Shown piece after piece: positions 38,470 through 50,344 of a stretch of DNA of 64,000 bases. Under the pieces are notes generated by a model. The model was not told the DNA's origin and ran no database searches. It worked only from the letters and a program-made list of their open reading frames with translations. The position numbers and the translations under genes are program-made. The DNA comes from Anseranas semipalmata (taxonomy: Eukaryota > Chordata > Aves > Anseriformes > Anseranatidae), in contig VXAA01003006.1 of the NCBI GenBank assembly GCA_013399115.1, positions 1,003,866-1,067,865 of the forward strand. Direction: 5' to 3'. Position 1 is the first letter of the stretch. The number at the start of each line of letters is the position of its first letter.

Positions 38470-38509
38470 TCTTCTTCCCTTTTCTTTTCTTCTTCTTTTT
38501 TTTTTTTTT
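38470..38509. repeat. Polypyrimidine tract
   Basis: CTTCTTCCC, then TTTTC units, TTC units and T13, forming an uninterrupted pyrimidine run. Confidence 0.85.
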
Positions 38510-38514
38510 AATCG

Positions 38515-39345
38515 AACTCTGTTTGATCAGCCCTTTACCCTTTCTTTCCACAATCCCCCACATCACGCTGGAACTAGTACCAGTGGAGCATGTCGGCATG
38601 CCCTAGCAACAGGGAGATTAAGGGAACCACCAGCTCCCGAGGACGTGCTGGCTCGGACTTACTAATTAACTGCAGTGAAAGAAGTGAATGAGAGCAGCCC
38701 TTTCTTCGGGGCAGAGAAGGCACTAGAAGTGCATGAAGGAGTTCAGCTAAAAGAAGATTTCCCTCCCCCAAAACGTGCCAACACTCAGACCAATCCTTTC
38801 TTAATAAGACTTTGTGTACGTATGTGGATGGGAAAGGCTGACAGCAGTCAAGCCTGATGCAGAAAAACACAGGTGGGACCGAAGTCAAGCCACCACCCTG
38901 CCCCTGCCTCCCGTCTGGCTGTGCCCCACTGCTGGGACCCGGGCACTGGGTGCTTGTCACTCCCCAGACGCAGGCCTACATGTGCTATGGGCGGGATGCT
39001 CCTGCCCCAGGCCGCCTCAGGCACCAGCCGGCATGCAGCACTGCAGTCCATGGACACAACACGCGTCCCTGCTGCTGCTGCACCGCTGTGCCTGGTCTGA
39101 TGGCTGATGGATGTCTGGATGTGCTGCTGCTCATTAGATGGCAGGGTTTTGTGCTGAAACACAAGCAGTCCTCTGGCCTGCTCCAATCCCAGCACCCTCC
39201 TGGATCTGGCCCCTGCCAGCTGTGCCCAGCAGTGGGGCACACCTTCACACCAAGTTGTGCTAGGATCCTGTCCACTTTTGGTCAGCCTTAGCCTCTGCTG
39301 GTAAATCTTTTCAGAATTATGAAATACTTGTGACACATCTCTCTT
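38515..39345. other. Unique non-coding sequence
   Basis: No gene recognised. Large mutually overlapping frames on both strands at 38814-39336 arise in GC-rich, stop-poor sequence. Confidence 0.45.
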
Positions 39346-39348
39346 TTT

Positions 39349-39402
39349 AAAAAAGAAAAAAGAAAAAAGAAAAAAAAAAACATTATTTTTTTTTCTTGCT
39401 GC
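39349..39402. repeat. (AAAAAAG)n and poly-T
   Basis: Repeated A5-6G units to A10, then CATTA and T9. A simple repeat. Confidence 0.85.
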
Positions 39403-39639
39403 TTCGGCGTTTCTGCTTCGGGCTGATCTGGAAGTGAAACTGCCGAAATCCCACAGGAGAAGTGCTGGTGGTATTTCTGGCCAGAGCAGGAAGCACCAGA
39501 TACATTGACAGACAGCAACTTCTTGTAACCCTCCAGCTCCTTTCTCTAATGCAAAAAAACTGAGCTAAACCAGATAGGTTTAAGAAACCTTTGCAGCTTG
39601 GTGTTTTTTCCAAAGTGAGGGGATGCTTCAAGCATTCGG

Positions 39640-39860
39640 GGACAGGCCCACACTGACGCGAAGCTGCGGTGTGGAAAGCGGGGCCGAGGCCAGGGTGCCT
39701 GCCGGGCGGGGAAAGAGGAAGCCCGGCCGGCGGGGAGGGCTGCTGGGCCGGCCTGCGGCCTTGCTCCGTCCTCCATTTCGTGGGGCACAGCGTGGGCCGG
39801 CCTGCGGAAGGGTGAGGGGACGGAAAGCTCCTTCCACCTCTGCTGCTGCTGAGAGACGAG
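39640..39860. promoter_or_regulatory. CpG island
   Basis: About 200 bp with around twenty CpGs (GCCGGGCGGGG, CCCGGCCGGCGGGG, GGGCCGGCCTGCGG). GGGCCGGCCTGCGG occurs twice, near 39746 and 39795. Possible promoter. No associated exon is recognised, and overlapping frames on both strands are composition artefacts. Confidence 0.55.
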
Positions 39861-39869
39861 CCTCTCCAA

Positions 39870-40616
39870 ACGCACAGGAATTGCTGAAAACAGCGGCTTT
39901 ATTTTTCTGAAATAAACTGCCACTGAAAAGGAAACTATAAAAGCCTCACTCTGAAAGCGTGGGTTTTCTGTGAAAAAAGGCTATGGAAAAATGGTACTAT
40001 CTTACAAAACAGAGCTGTGCCTTTGCATATTTAGCCACGGATCTGCTGGTATTAGAGACAAAGTCGGATTTTATTGCTTTTTATTTTTTTGAGCCCTGCA
40101 GCACCAACACAGATGAGCCACATAATGAACTGCAGAATCTTTTCTTTCTTGAGCACCAGAAGTGACTTTTTTTTTTTTTTTTTTTACTGTATACTGTATC
40201 GGCCCTAACTTTGCTAACGCACCATAAGCCATACATAGCATTTTGTAGGTTCATAAAAGTTGCAATTTTTTTTATTCAGGTGTCCTGCTTTCCAGAGTTA
40301 ATCTCTACAGACTTTAATTAAATTTGTGTGGCCTGCTGTTGATTTCGCCCTCTTAAAGGTTGTGAGACCTTGCCATATGTGTTTGTACAGAATCGTTTCT
40401 CAGAGCAGACCTGTGCTTGAAAAATGCTGCTGACTGCAACATGCTGGTGCCTGCAAAGGGAGGGAGCACTCCAGGGCTGCAGCTTCCCAAGGGAAACAGA
40501 AAAGGGTTAACTTCATTGAATGGCTGCGGAGCCCCGACTCTCCAGGCCTCAGATGCTGAGAAGGGACATGAGACAATAATACCTTACACAACGTGCTAAA
40601 TAATTCAAGTCTAGTT
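39870..40616. other. Unique non-coding sequence with T19
   Basis: No gene recognised. A T19 run lies at 40167-40185. AT-rich sequence flanks it. Confidence 0.55.
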
Positions 40617-40659
40617 AAAAATAAATAAATAAACAAACAAACAAACAAATAAATAAATA
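40617..40659. repeat. (AAAT)n(AAAC)n(AAAT)n microsatellite
   Basis: Compound tetranucleotide repeat: AAAT units, about five AAAC units, then AAAT units again. Confidence 0.95.
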
Positions 40660-40664
40660 TTTTG

Positions 40665-43010
40665 TTGTAACAGCTTGGCCTTTCTTAATATAGCTTGGAG
40701 GAGCAGGACATCTGGCTGCTTTCCGAAAGTCCTTGTTATGGTATTTAATGAACCCTAGGGATCATTACACTATAAATACGCTTCATGTTTATATAGATGC
40801 ATTGGGCAATGTATTACAATGCTAGGGGTTAAAAGTCATTTCCATGGATTCCCAACCAAGATAAACTCGTCCACACCCCCGAGGTGAATAGTATTTAAAC
40901 CTGTGTTTGTATAAAGGAGGCAGTCAGACTTTCCAGCACCTGAAAAACGGGCAGGCTTATCTGTTATTTATCTCTCAGGTTCGGCTTTTATATGTAAATG
41001 TGCCCACAGTGGCTGTAATGGATGGTCAATGCTATCTTTGTCTTAGGGCTGGTCACCGCAGGCCAGCATCTTCTCCACTGGCAGCAGCCCTGCAGCGGGA
41101 GGGGAAGTCCTGCCTAGCGCTCCTCTCCTGGGGATCAGGCTGAGAGCAGCAGCCATCTCATGTGTCGCTTGAGGGAACTCTTCAGGGTGCTTCCCCTCCA
41201 GCCACAGGGACCTGCCAGCAAGGGCTGGGCACAAGTGGTAAGCTCAATCTAGGCAGCATGTGCACTACATGGTTATGACCCATTTTAAACCGCTACTGGG
41301 CTTAGCTAGACTAATACCGAGGTAATGGAATATTCTGCATCTGCATGAAGCAGGATATTTTTAACACATATATGTGTGTTTACACATGTGCGGAAATATA
41401 GCTGAGGTGACTGTTTTCTGAGAAAAGAACTGTGGGTTGAGACCAAATGCGGAAAACATTACACAGAAAAGTGTTGGAGAAAAAAAGGAACAAAAAAACC
41501 CTATACCTCACGTGTAGTAAAAGTGGCTGCTACATCTGTCAACAAACGGGAGCAGTCTCACAGGCACCCAGATCAACCAGCGAAATGAGAGACCTGGGGA
41601 GAGAAACACAGCACCTTCCAAGGTGAAAAATCACAGTAAAATGTCAGACAGGCACTGAGTAATGTTGTATCAACCCGCTGCAATGAACGGGGGCAAAATC
41701 TGACTGCTGGCGGTGGGGTTTGGTCAGGACACCAGGCTGGCAAACAATCATACTCTTCTGAGGAGAGAAAGTCGATTTTTAACCATGGCAAGTGCTCAGG
41801 TCACTCATTTCAAAGCTGTAACATGCTGCTTAGTAGCTACAAACTTCAGGTTGCTTTTCCCCTGTAACAAGCAAGTTGCTTCTTGCTTCCACCTTCCCCT
41901 ATTTCCGTGTAGCCCATGGGCAAGCTGGAAAGCTTTGGGCTCCGAAAGTGGAGCACACCTCAGCAGCATCAAAGAGGCAAGGAGAGCGCGTGGCCGTCAC
42001 TTCATGTGCACACCGGGGTGCAAGTCTCACTAGTGGCTTCCAGAGCTGCCTGCTTGCCCCTGCCTGCTCTGCTCATCAGCACGGAGCGGCTGAGGTGTGT
42101 GCAGCCACTAAACGAACATTAATTCACATTACATCACCTGAGAGGCTGGAAGTCAGCTGCCCGGTTCCCCACATGGGGGATGTGAGGCTCAGCCAAGCTC
42201 CTTGGGCGTTACTTTTCTTTCTTCCTCATTTCGTGTGTTGTTTTTTTCTTTTTTTCCTCTTTCAATATTTGCTTCCAAGAAGGGATTAGGTGTGACGGGT
42301 GTGGGGCGGATTGCACTGACACTGCTCTGTGAAGGAAAGGGACCCATCTGTAAGAGAGATGTGGGTTTATTAGCAGCTTGCATGACTACAGAAATCCCAG
42401 AGCAATATGCTGGGCACCAGGCACATGGTGGCTGCGCACAATTACCTTCTGCACCACGACAGAGCAAGCCCAGCCCCAGATGTTAATGTGGCTCCGGGGA
42501 CAACACTTCATTCCACGTCTCCAGTGGAAAGCTTTTATAAAAAGTCAAGTACCCACATGGGATTAGAGTAATAATAATGTCTTGCACTTTCGCATAAAAA
42601 ATAGGGTGTGAAATCAAGCGGCTGATCAGTGGTCACAATTACTAACACATTGAATCCTCAGCTACTTTATTCCATTCAACAAACAGATCTGTTTTGATGT
42701 GGGCTCTACCAGAGACCAGGCACATAGTGCTTCATCTTGCTTTTAGCAACAGGAAGCATGGAGCATCAACAAAAATCAGCATTTTTCTGTCACAGATCTG
42801 TGGAAACTGCTTGTCCAGGAGGAGAGAGGTGCTGGAGGAAACCCCACAGCCCAGCCCCAAGTGGTGCCTGGAGCAGCAAGCAGCTGGCTCTCCACAAGCT
42901 GGGGAGCTCTGCAGGGCCCACGGGAGGAAATAGCTGCAAAATCTCCTTTTTATCACTGAACTCAGCAGCTACGCCTCCAAGTACACGAATATGACCTATT
43001 TCACCAGTTG
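40665..43010. other. Unique non-coding sequence
   Basis: No gene recognised. A 14-bp palindrome ACACATATATGTGT lies at 41364-41377. A CTATAAATAC MEF2/TATA-like site lies near 40770. Confidence 0.55.
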
Positions 43011-43014
43011 CACA

Positions 43015-43095
43015 CACCAGTTTTACACCAGCGTCAGTCCAGTGACGTCAGTGGGATTACTCCATCCCTGCATAAGATAAAAATCAGGCCCAAAG
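43015..43095. mobile_element. Ancient amniote interspersed repeat fragment (unclassified)
   Basis: TTTTACACCAGCGTCAGTCC, then TGACGTCAGTGGGATTACTCC and AAAATCAGGCCCAAAG, resemble a recurrent sauropsid repeat containing phrases like TTACACCAG and CAGTGG-GTTACTCC ending in a CAGGCCC motif. I recognise the phrase pattern but cannot assign a family name. Confidence 0.45.
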
Positions 43096-43099
43096 AACA

Positions 43100-44605
43100 G
43101 CTTCACTGAGGAGGAAGATGATCTTTTGACATGTTTCTAGTCCAACCACACTTACAGGAGACCACTCTCAGTTTTTGCTACATTTTGTTCATTTTACTTA
43201 TCAGATCATTTGTCTTTTGGGAGTTCTCAGCTCCATCCACACCAACCCAGGATATTGCCTCACCTGCTAAGAGACCCAGTCAATAAAGGACCAGGTTGCA
43301 ACGACTGGTGTACCTCCATGACACCAACACCAGTGCAAGTGAGCTGGATCAAAAGCCACCAGCATGAGGGGTGTGTGTGGAAAGGCTCCCTCAGAGAGCA
43401 GAGTCAGTGGCTTGGGTGCCATCGTGCCTTGTCCCTTCCTGGTCTGTCCCCACAGGGCAAAGCTAAGACCCATCAGGGTGACCCTGTGGGGCCCAGAGGT
43501 GAAGCAGGGTAGAGCTCCCAGGAGATGGAGTAGCAGGAAGGCATCTGAAGCCTTTCCAGTTGGTGTTGTTTTGTGCTGTATGGTCTTTCTTGCTTTTGCC
43601 TCCTATTGGAGTCATTTTCTTTGTTTTCTCTGTTTTGATTTCTTTCATCTGTTTTTCCTGCTTGTTACCCTCAGGCCTTTTCTTTCTGCTCTCAATGCTC
43701 TTTTCTTCTGACCCTCTAGATCCCTTGTGGCTCATCTACCACCCTGCGTCTCTCCCCATGCTTCGTTCCACTACCAAGGTCACGTATGTCCTTCCCTCTT
43801 CTCAGCTCACCCTGTTCCCCAGTCTTCACTGCTGCAGTGTTTCCTTTCATATTCTCCCTCCATTCATGTCTCCTATCTGTCAGGGGGCATACGGATCTTC
43901 AGACAGCCTTTTCGCTACCTCTTTTGGGGATGCTGGAAATCAGGCCAGTAGAGTCTCTGGAGCACTTTAAATGAAGCAGAAGGTGAGATTGGAAAGATGG
44001 CCAGAAGCAGAGAGAGCGTGTGGTGTAAGATCAGGGAGATAAAACCTTTGTTTTAACTGATACTGCTGCCAACAGCAATCTGGTCTGCTGCTGCCAGCAG
44101 ATAGGTGTGCCACCACACCTTGGCAGACAAGCCGAGGGATTTTCGTACCTCCTGCTGTGAGGATCTGGATAGGCTGTAAAGGCAGTTTAAACCTAAAGCC
44201 ATTATGTCTGTTGACTACCCCTTACATAAAGCTATGCTCAGAGATCAGTAAGATTGCAAAACCAAGCTCCTATATTTAGAAAAGGCCAGGCTTATGCTGC
44301 TGGTGAAATGTGAACTCAGTGTCTGCCACGCAAACGTTAGAGCGCTTTCTTGCCCAAGACCCAGCAGGAAGCCAGTTGCGGTGGGAGGCAGGACAACGCC
44401 GTGGGGGCTGGAGAGGGCCCTCCTGTCCTCACCCCTTGGCCTGCCTCACCACCCGTCCTGGGCTTCAAATGAGGCAGCGCCTTGTAGAGCAAGCAGTGTG
44501 TGATCACGTAATTACAGACTGCCATAATGCATGTTCACAAAAGAGCTGAATTAAGCCCGAACAGGCAGTTACAAGCACTATTACATCATTAGACTAATCG
44601 CTCCT
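43100..44605. other. Unique non-coding sequence
   Basis: No gene recognised. Plus-strand frames at 43364-43970 are Phe/Leu/Ser-rich because of a pyrimidine-rich strand, not evidence of coding. Confidence 0.55.
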
Positions 44606-44611
44606 TGGCTG

Positions 44612-44650
44612 GTCATGAAGGACCTCATCCTGTTCCCACTGAAGCCAAAA
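44612..44650. mobile_element. Possible ancient repeat remnant
   Basis: GACCTCATCCTGTTCCCACT and GAAGCCAAAAG resemble a sauropsid repeat phrase (GATCCTGCTCCCATTGAAGTC). Short and diverged. Confidence 0.25.
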
Positions 44651-44654
44651 GACC

Positions 44655-45875
44655 ATACCTCTGTCGACTTGAGTGGAAGCTGGCTTGGGCTCGCCCCAAG
44701 GCTCATTCATGGCTGTTAGCTGCTAGTTGAGGCTGTACCCTTAAACACATTAAACTTTTCATGCATAACTCATACACCACACCTAACACTTGCACTTTCA
44801 TTCAAGTAGAGACTGCGGCCCCAGTGCTGTGGGTGGTGGAGTGTGAGGGGAACTTGCTCTGCCGCTGCGCTTGCCCTACCTGTTCAGCCTGTTAAGTTGT
44901 TCATCGCCCTCAGCCACTGCTGGCTGCTGAGCAGGAGGTGGAGAAGGTCTGCTCCTGCCCTGCACAGCCCATAGCTGAAGCCGTCGCAGCCACAGTGAGC
45001 TGATTATGTCTGTTTTCCCACCTCAGTGCATAGGTGAGAGTGGAGTGCCCTGGCAGCCGTGCTGGCATCAGCTGGGACATGGTGGCAGAAGATGGCAGAG
45101 GCGGGAGCTGAACAGGGACATGCACGCTCGCGGCACTGTGTCGCAAGACCAGTGCTGTGCTCCTTCGGGCTGAACAGCAGTTGTGCTGCAGGTTACTTTC
45201 CCAGAGCAGTTCTCCTTGCCTTCGTCACATCCCCAGCCTATCTGGCTTTATAACTTCTGGAAAGGGGCTGAATGTCTGAGATCTAGAGGGGAGGCTTTGG
45301 TGGGTGATAGATAACTAAGTGGGAGCAACCTTTACCTCCGAACGCACCTTAACCTCAACCCTCTTGTTTGTTTTCTTCCAAATATTGCACACAGTCATTG
45401 GAATTTTCCTTCACTACAACTTCACAAGTGGCCTTTTTATCACCCCGAGAAACCTCTTGCCATCTCTGACATCTCTGTTCCCGTGGCTTACCGTGCTGTG
45501 ATTTCAGAGCTGCACACATCAAAGTGATGAGTACATCCCTCACTGCTAGGACAGAGCAGAATTGTCACTCCAAACAAGTTGTATGCAAAATGCCCAGTTC
45601 AATCACTGCCCTGGAGAAACTAATTATTCCTCAATCTAACAAGCCAAGGATGCTTTTCCTGTTATTTCATTTCATGTTTTCCTTTGTTTAAATTAAACTG
45701 ATCTGGTTTAACTCTCTTCTTGTATCACATGAAATAACTCCATCGCTTTCCTTCTGTTTATCCATGAAGGAATGGATGAGGTCATTTTATATTTCTCTTC
45801 ACACTGTGGTGTTGAAAGATGGACCTGAATGTGTTTGTGGATACATTTGACACACATAGAAGAGAGGGGGAGGGG
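44655..45875. other. Unique non-coding sequence
   Basis: No gene recognised. An acceptor-like pyrimidine tract ending CACACAG near 45395 has no convincing exon behind it. Confidence 0.55.
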
Positions 45876-45878
45876 GAC

Positions 45879-45920
45879 CAAACAAAACAAAACAAAATAA
45901 AACAAGCAAACAACAACGAC

Positions 45921-45956
<36 letters not shown>
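45879..45956. repeat. (AAAAC)n then (AAT)12 microsatellite
   Basis: AAAAC/AAAAT units (45879-45911), a CAACAACGAC bridge, then twelve perfect AAT units (45921-45956). The long AAT run is a likely polymorphic site. Confidence 0.95.
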
Positions 45957-45958
<2 letters not shown>

Positions 45959-45959
45959 A

Positions 45960-48785
45960 ACAAATAGAAGAAACTGAAAGGAAAAGGAGTGGAAAGGGCA
46001 AAAGATAATCTCAAATTAAAAACAGAAAAAGCATGTGTACACACATGTGTGTCCATATACTCAGGCGCACATGTTCTCACAGTCACCCATGCTTAAGGCA
46101 GTTGTTCAGCTGTTTCTAATACATAGCATAGAAAAACTCTAGCTGGAGAAACATTTTGTTTTAACAGTGAGTCATCCATGAGAAAAATGTGGGAGTAGCT
46201 CACAGGAGAGGGGGCTGGGGGAGATTTTCTGAATGCTAATTTTGCAAACCCCCAAAAAGGAAGGTGCATAAAGTTGATCAAGGTGCAAAGTGAGCCCCTC
46301 CCTCCCTTGCGGACATGAGGGAAGGTAATCGGCTCCCATTGAGAGCCCGATTGCGCCATTTGGGCCGAGGCCCTGAGCTGGGTCTGTCCTGCCCTGGAGG
46401 GACCTGTGGGGATGGTGGTGGGAGGGCTCTGGGCCAGCCCCACCAGGGCAGCCCCAGGCATGGCCACGAACGGCCGTGCTCTAAGCGTCTGCAGGTCTTG
46501 AGGGCCAGACTGTGCTGCTGGATACATGTCTTTCAAGCTGGAGTAATTCAGATTTACTTTGCTGTCAGTGAGACCAGGATGCAGCCCTGAGGGCTGAGAG
46601 CTCCCTTCCAGCCCCCTCCTCAGCACAAGTACCAAACACACACCAAGGAGCTGTTGTCCCAGCACATCTGTAGCCAGACGCGCTGAGGCTGGGAACTGTA
46701 AACACAGGTTTTGTCAGGTTGTGAAATGCCCATTGATTCTCGGGAGCGTAATCACCATGGGAAGAAAGGTGGCTATCGTTTAGGAGTGACAGCCTGAAGA
46801 TCAGGCTTTCTTTGTTGGCTATCCTGCAGTCTTTCTATGGGAAGTTAAATTCTTATGTCCTGGTTTTCTTACCAATAAACCAGAGTGACTAATAGGGACC
46901 AGTCTTCCCAGGAACAGCTGAACAATATTCATCGGTATTGCACAGAGCATTCATGATGGCTAACATTTTTCTGGTGGGCGAAACCTGATGAGACCCAGAG
47001 TTACATTACTGTTAATTATTCCTTGGTGTGATTCAAGGGGGCATGGCCAAGAATAGCAGCAAAGTGAGCAGCAAAAGACGTACCAGGAAATAAAGTGTAA
47101 TGGTAAAATCTATTAGAGAGTGGAATTGCCTTCTGGGGAAAAGACAAGGGCTCCATTTCTTGGGCTAATTAAAAAAGGTACCACCAACAACATCTTGTAG
47201 CCAACAGTCCTTTTTTGCTTCTTTAGGATGGGATGAACTACCTGGCTTAACAAAGAGGAGGCTGACTCCTGTAACTCTGCTATACCCGTGAGACTGTAGA
47301 GAAATGCTTTTTACTCTAATTATATTATTCCTTATATACACCAGGGTTAGTGAGAGAGAATTTCTCTGGGTCTTTTCCGTCTGTTAAGTTCCATGGTTTG
47401 TGATTCACTTTAAAAAAACAAGGGTGGTTGAAAAAAAGAGTTGTTTTCAGCTGTGTGGTGATGAAATACAGTAACTGAAAATGCTGTGGGTTTTGAGGTT
47501 GGATTTTGTGATTAAAATATTGTTAGGTTCAGGATAGGATTGGTTGGTAAAATGAGTTACAGTAAGACATTATGCTTTCACCTCTAGAAAGTAGATTTCA
47601 AGCTCTGTTTAAGATCACAAAACCAGTAAGTAGTTCAGGATGATTAACAGTTTCTGAACAGGACAGGACAGGAACACCCAGGGCCTGGGAAGGTCAGTTG
47701 GATTCCCACCATGGGGGCCTCAGCCTCAAGCACAGGAGGGCACTGCAGGCAAAGGCAGACCTCTGCTGGCATGGAGACAAGGGGGGCAAAAATCAGCTCC
47801 ACAGGAGCTGCTGAGGGTCCAGATGAGGGCTGTGCAGCCATGTGGTTGCAGCGGGCGCCACATGAAGTGCATGCCCTGTATGCACTACCCAGACCAGCGG
47901 TAGAGGCTCAATCCTATTTTGTCCCAGCTACTTAGTCAATGACAAGCAGGCATGCCATGCTACTTCTGTAAAACGGTGCAACATCAGAGGCCCTTTTGCG
48001 TTTCTTCCTACTTGAGGTATCCAGTTCAATCCTTAAAGCAATGACGTTTCTCAAGACCATTTTGCAATTTGTTTACGTTAAGCATCACAAGCTGCTGATT
48101 CAAACAGCCAAGCTGCAGAAGAAGCGCTGCCAGGAACCCTCTCGAGCTCATTCCCCCCCCACGCTTTCAGTTTTAGCCTATCTCAACAAGACGTACTCTC
48201 ATCAAATACTCAGCTTGCACACATGCAGGCCAGAGAGCTGTAATCAGCTTCAGTGCTCTCCAAGCTGCTAAATGCAAACCAGTGCAGCAAGCAGATTTGC
48301 ACCTCTGCTCTCGAGCTGCGGAGGCCAACCAACTAGCCAAGTACCACTTGCACTTGAAATATAGCATAGATAGGGTGTAAGTGGTGTATCATCACTGGTC
48401 TGGTGCTCTACATTTACCCTAAATGCAGTTAATGTGGTTACTGTTAGCAGAGAGTTACAGATCTACTCACAAGTTAATAGCATGTTAAGATCTTCTTATC
48501 AAGTTGCCTGGAAATAAAACTGAGCTTTTTTCATAGCATAGTATTGGGTATTTTCTGTTACTTCTGGGATTTTGTAAAGTACAATCAGAGGGGTTTTTTT
48601 ATTTGTTTGTTTTCTTTTGTCCATAATTTGTGATTCATAGAAAAAAAAAAAACAAACACAAATTTGATGCAATTTGAACTTGAGTACTCTTGTACTAAAA
48701 TATTTTCTTTTAGCACTCAAACATATTCCCTCAGTTTCTAAAGTTTATCTGTAAGCTTGGCTTACACATGGAGCTACAAACCTAT
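45960..48785. other. Unique non-coding sequence
   Basis: No gene recognised. A 74-codon plus frame at 47711-47935 has an excellent initiation context (CCCACCATGGGG) but no recognisable domain, and is overlapped by an open minus frame. Confidence 0.5.
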
Positions 48786-48789
48786 TCAA

Positions 48790-48850
48790 AACCACAGCAT
48801 ACTTCCAAAGTGCTTTAGGGAGCTGGGTATTATTTGATCCATTTTACGGA
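48790..48850 (-). mobile_element. Possible MIR-like remnant
   Basis: CCAAAGTGCTTTAGGGAG, GGGTATTATTTGATCC and ATTTTACGGACTGG resemble the 3' half of MIR in reverse complement. Short and diverged. Confidence 0.35.
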
Positions 48851-48854
48851 CTGG

Positions 48855-49930
48855 TCCCCATTGCTGCGTAGAATGGAGCCTGGCTCTTACCCTTATGGTA
48901 ACCATCAGCCCACAGTACCATTCATATGAGCTTCTTTTGACTCTGCTTAGCTAGTCAGGAGTTCAGAGGAACTGCAGTTATCTGCTTTTTCTTGAGTAAA
49001 GGAAAACCTAGCCAAAGCTCTGGATAACCCGAAATGCAATGAACAAATTAATTCAATTTCTGCAGTAAGAAAATACCCAGTTCAGTAGGAAACTAATCAG
49101 GTGGCACATCCAGAAATCCTTTTTGGTGCTTCTCTTCTTCTGGGGAGAAGAGACATACTGCCCCACAAAACTTAACTATCTCCAAGATTTGGCTTTAGGA
49201 GGACACCTGGAAAACCAGCAAATTCAGGTGAATTCTGGCAGAGGAGTGGTTTCCAGTGTCCCCATTTCCCACAGAGACCTCCGCATTTCTAGCAAGGGGG
49301 CTCTGGTGCAGAAGCTCCTGCTGAGAGCTGCTGTAAGGGGAGAGTCAGATGTTCATTAAAACCAATTGTGGGCCATTCAGTTTCTTTTTAGGAAGCAACC
49401 AACACCCAAAACTCCACCCAGGAGCCACCAGAACATACACTGGAGGGGCAGGGTCATCATGTGCTCCCAAGGAGATGACCCCCTTGAACAAATGCACTGC
49501 TGTGTTTCTGTAGTGGCTGCCATCTCCAGATGGATTTAAGATGTGACCCCATGAAGGCACATTGCAACAGCCTAAGTCTGCTGGCTCTGGAAATGTGGAT
49601 GGATAACGCCCCATCGAAGGGCAGTGTTGCAAAACTGGGGCGTCATGTGGCCCTTTCCACCAGAACAATTCCCAGAACATCATTCCTTAGACTTTAGCAT
49701 CACTTTTCCTTGTGCTCTCCCAGTTTCCATCATTGTTTTGCCAGTGCTTTCCACGTGGCAGCCTTGCACAACACCGGTGAGGCTCCTTGGGAAGCACCCG
49801 GGCTTAGCTGCCGGCAGGTGAGGGCTCCCAGGGGAGACCTGAGCCTAATCCAACAGCCCTGTGGCTCCAGCCGGGGCAGCAGCTCTGCATCCCTCCTAAA
49901 TATCATTGATGTAAAATGCAAGAGCGTGTG
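48855..49930. other. Unique non-coding sequence
   Basis: No gene or repeat recognised. Confidence 0.5.
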
Positions 49931-49939
49931 TGACGCTGG

Positions 49940-50340
49940 AGCCGGGGCAGCCCACGCATCCTGCCAAGAGAGGCACGGTGTCCCCGCGCCGCCCCCACCC
50001 CGGCGGCCCGGGGCCTGTGCTGCAGCGCAGGAACAAAACAAACCACGGAGGAAGTGTGGTTAACAACGCCCGGCACACCGCGTTCTCGACAGCCCGGCTT
50101 CGTGCCGGGGCGAGCCGGTGGGAACGGGGCATGCTGCGGCAGGCAGGCCCTGCCCAGCTCTGACGCGCAGAGCTCGGTGGCTGCAGGCACCCCGGCCTCT
50201 TCAGGCCGCCCTCCCGCCCTGCCCTGTGGCCCTGCTGCCACGGCCACGGGTGGCCCTGGCTGTCGTCGGCAGCTGGGTGTAGGCAAGGAGCCTGCCCTGA
50301 CGTTTTCTGCCCACAGCAGGCACGAGGACCGGAGCAAGGC
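49940..50340. promoter_or_regulatory. CpG island
   Basis: About 400 bp of high GC with many CpGs (CCCCGCGCCGCCCCC, GGCGGCCCGGGG, CCGGGGCGAGCCGG, GACGCGCAG). Several overlapping frames on both strands result from low stop density. It could be a promoter for an unrecognised transcript in either direction. Confidence 0.55.
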
Positions 50341-50344
50341 GAGG

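Noticed and set aside
47711..47935. 74-codon ORF with ideal start context and MGASASS N-terminus
   Set aside because: An N-terminal Gly/Ser pattern and good start context occur by chance, the opposite strand is open too, and no transcript feature supports it.
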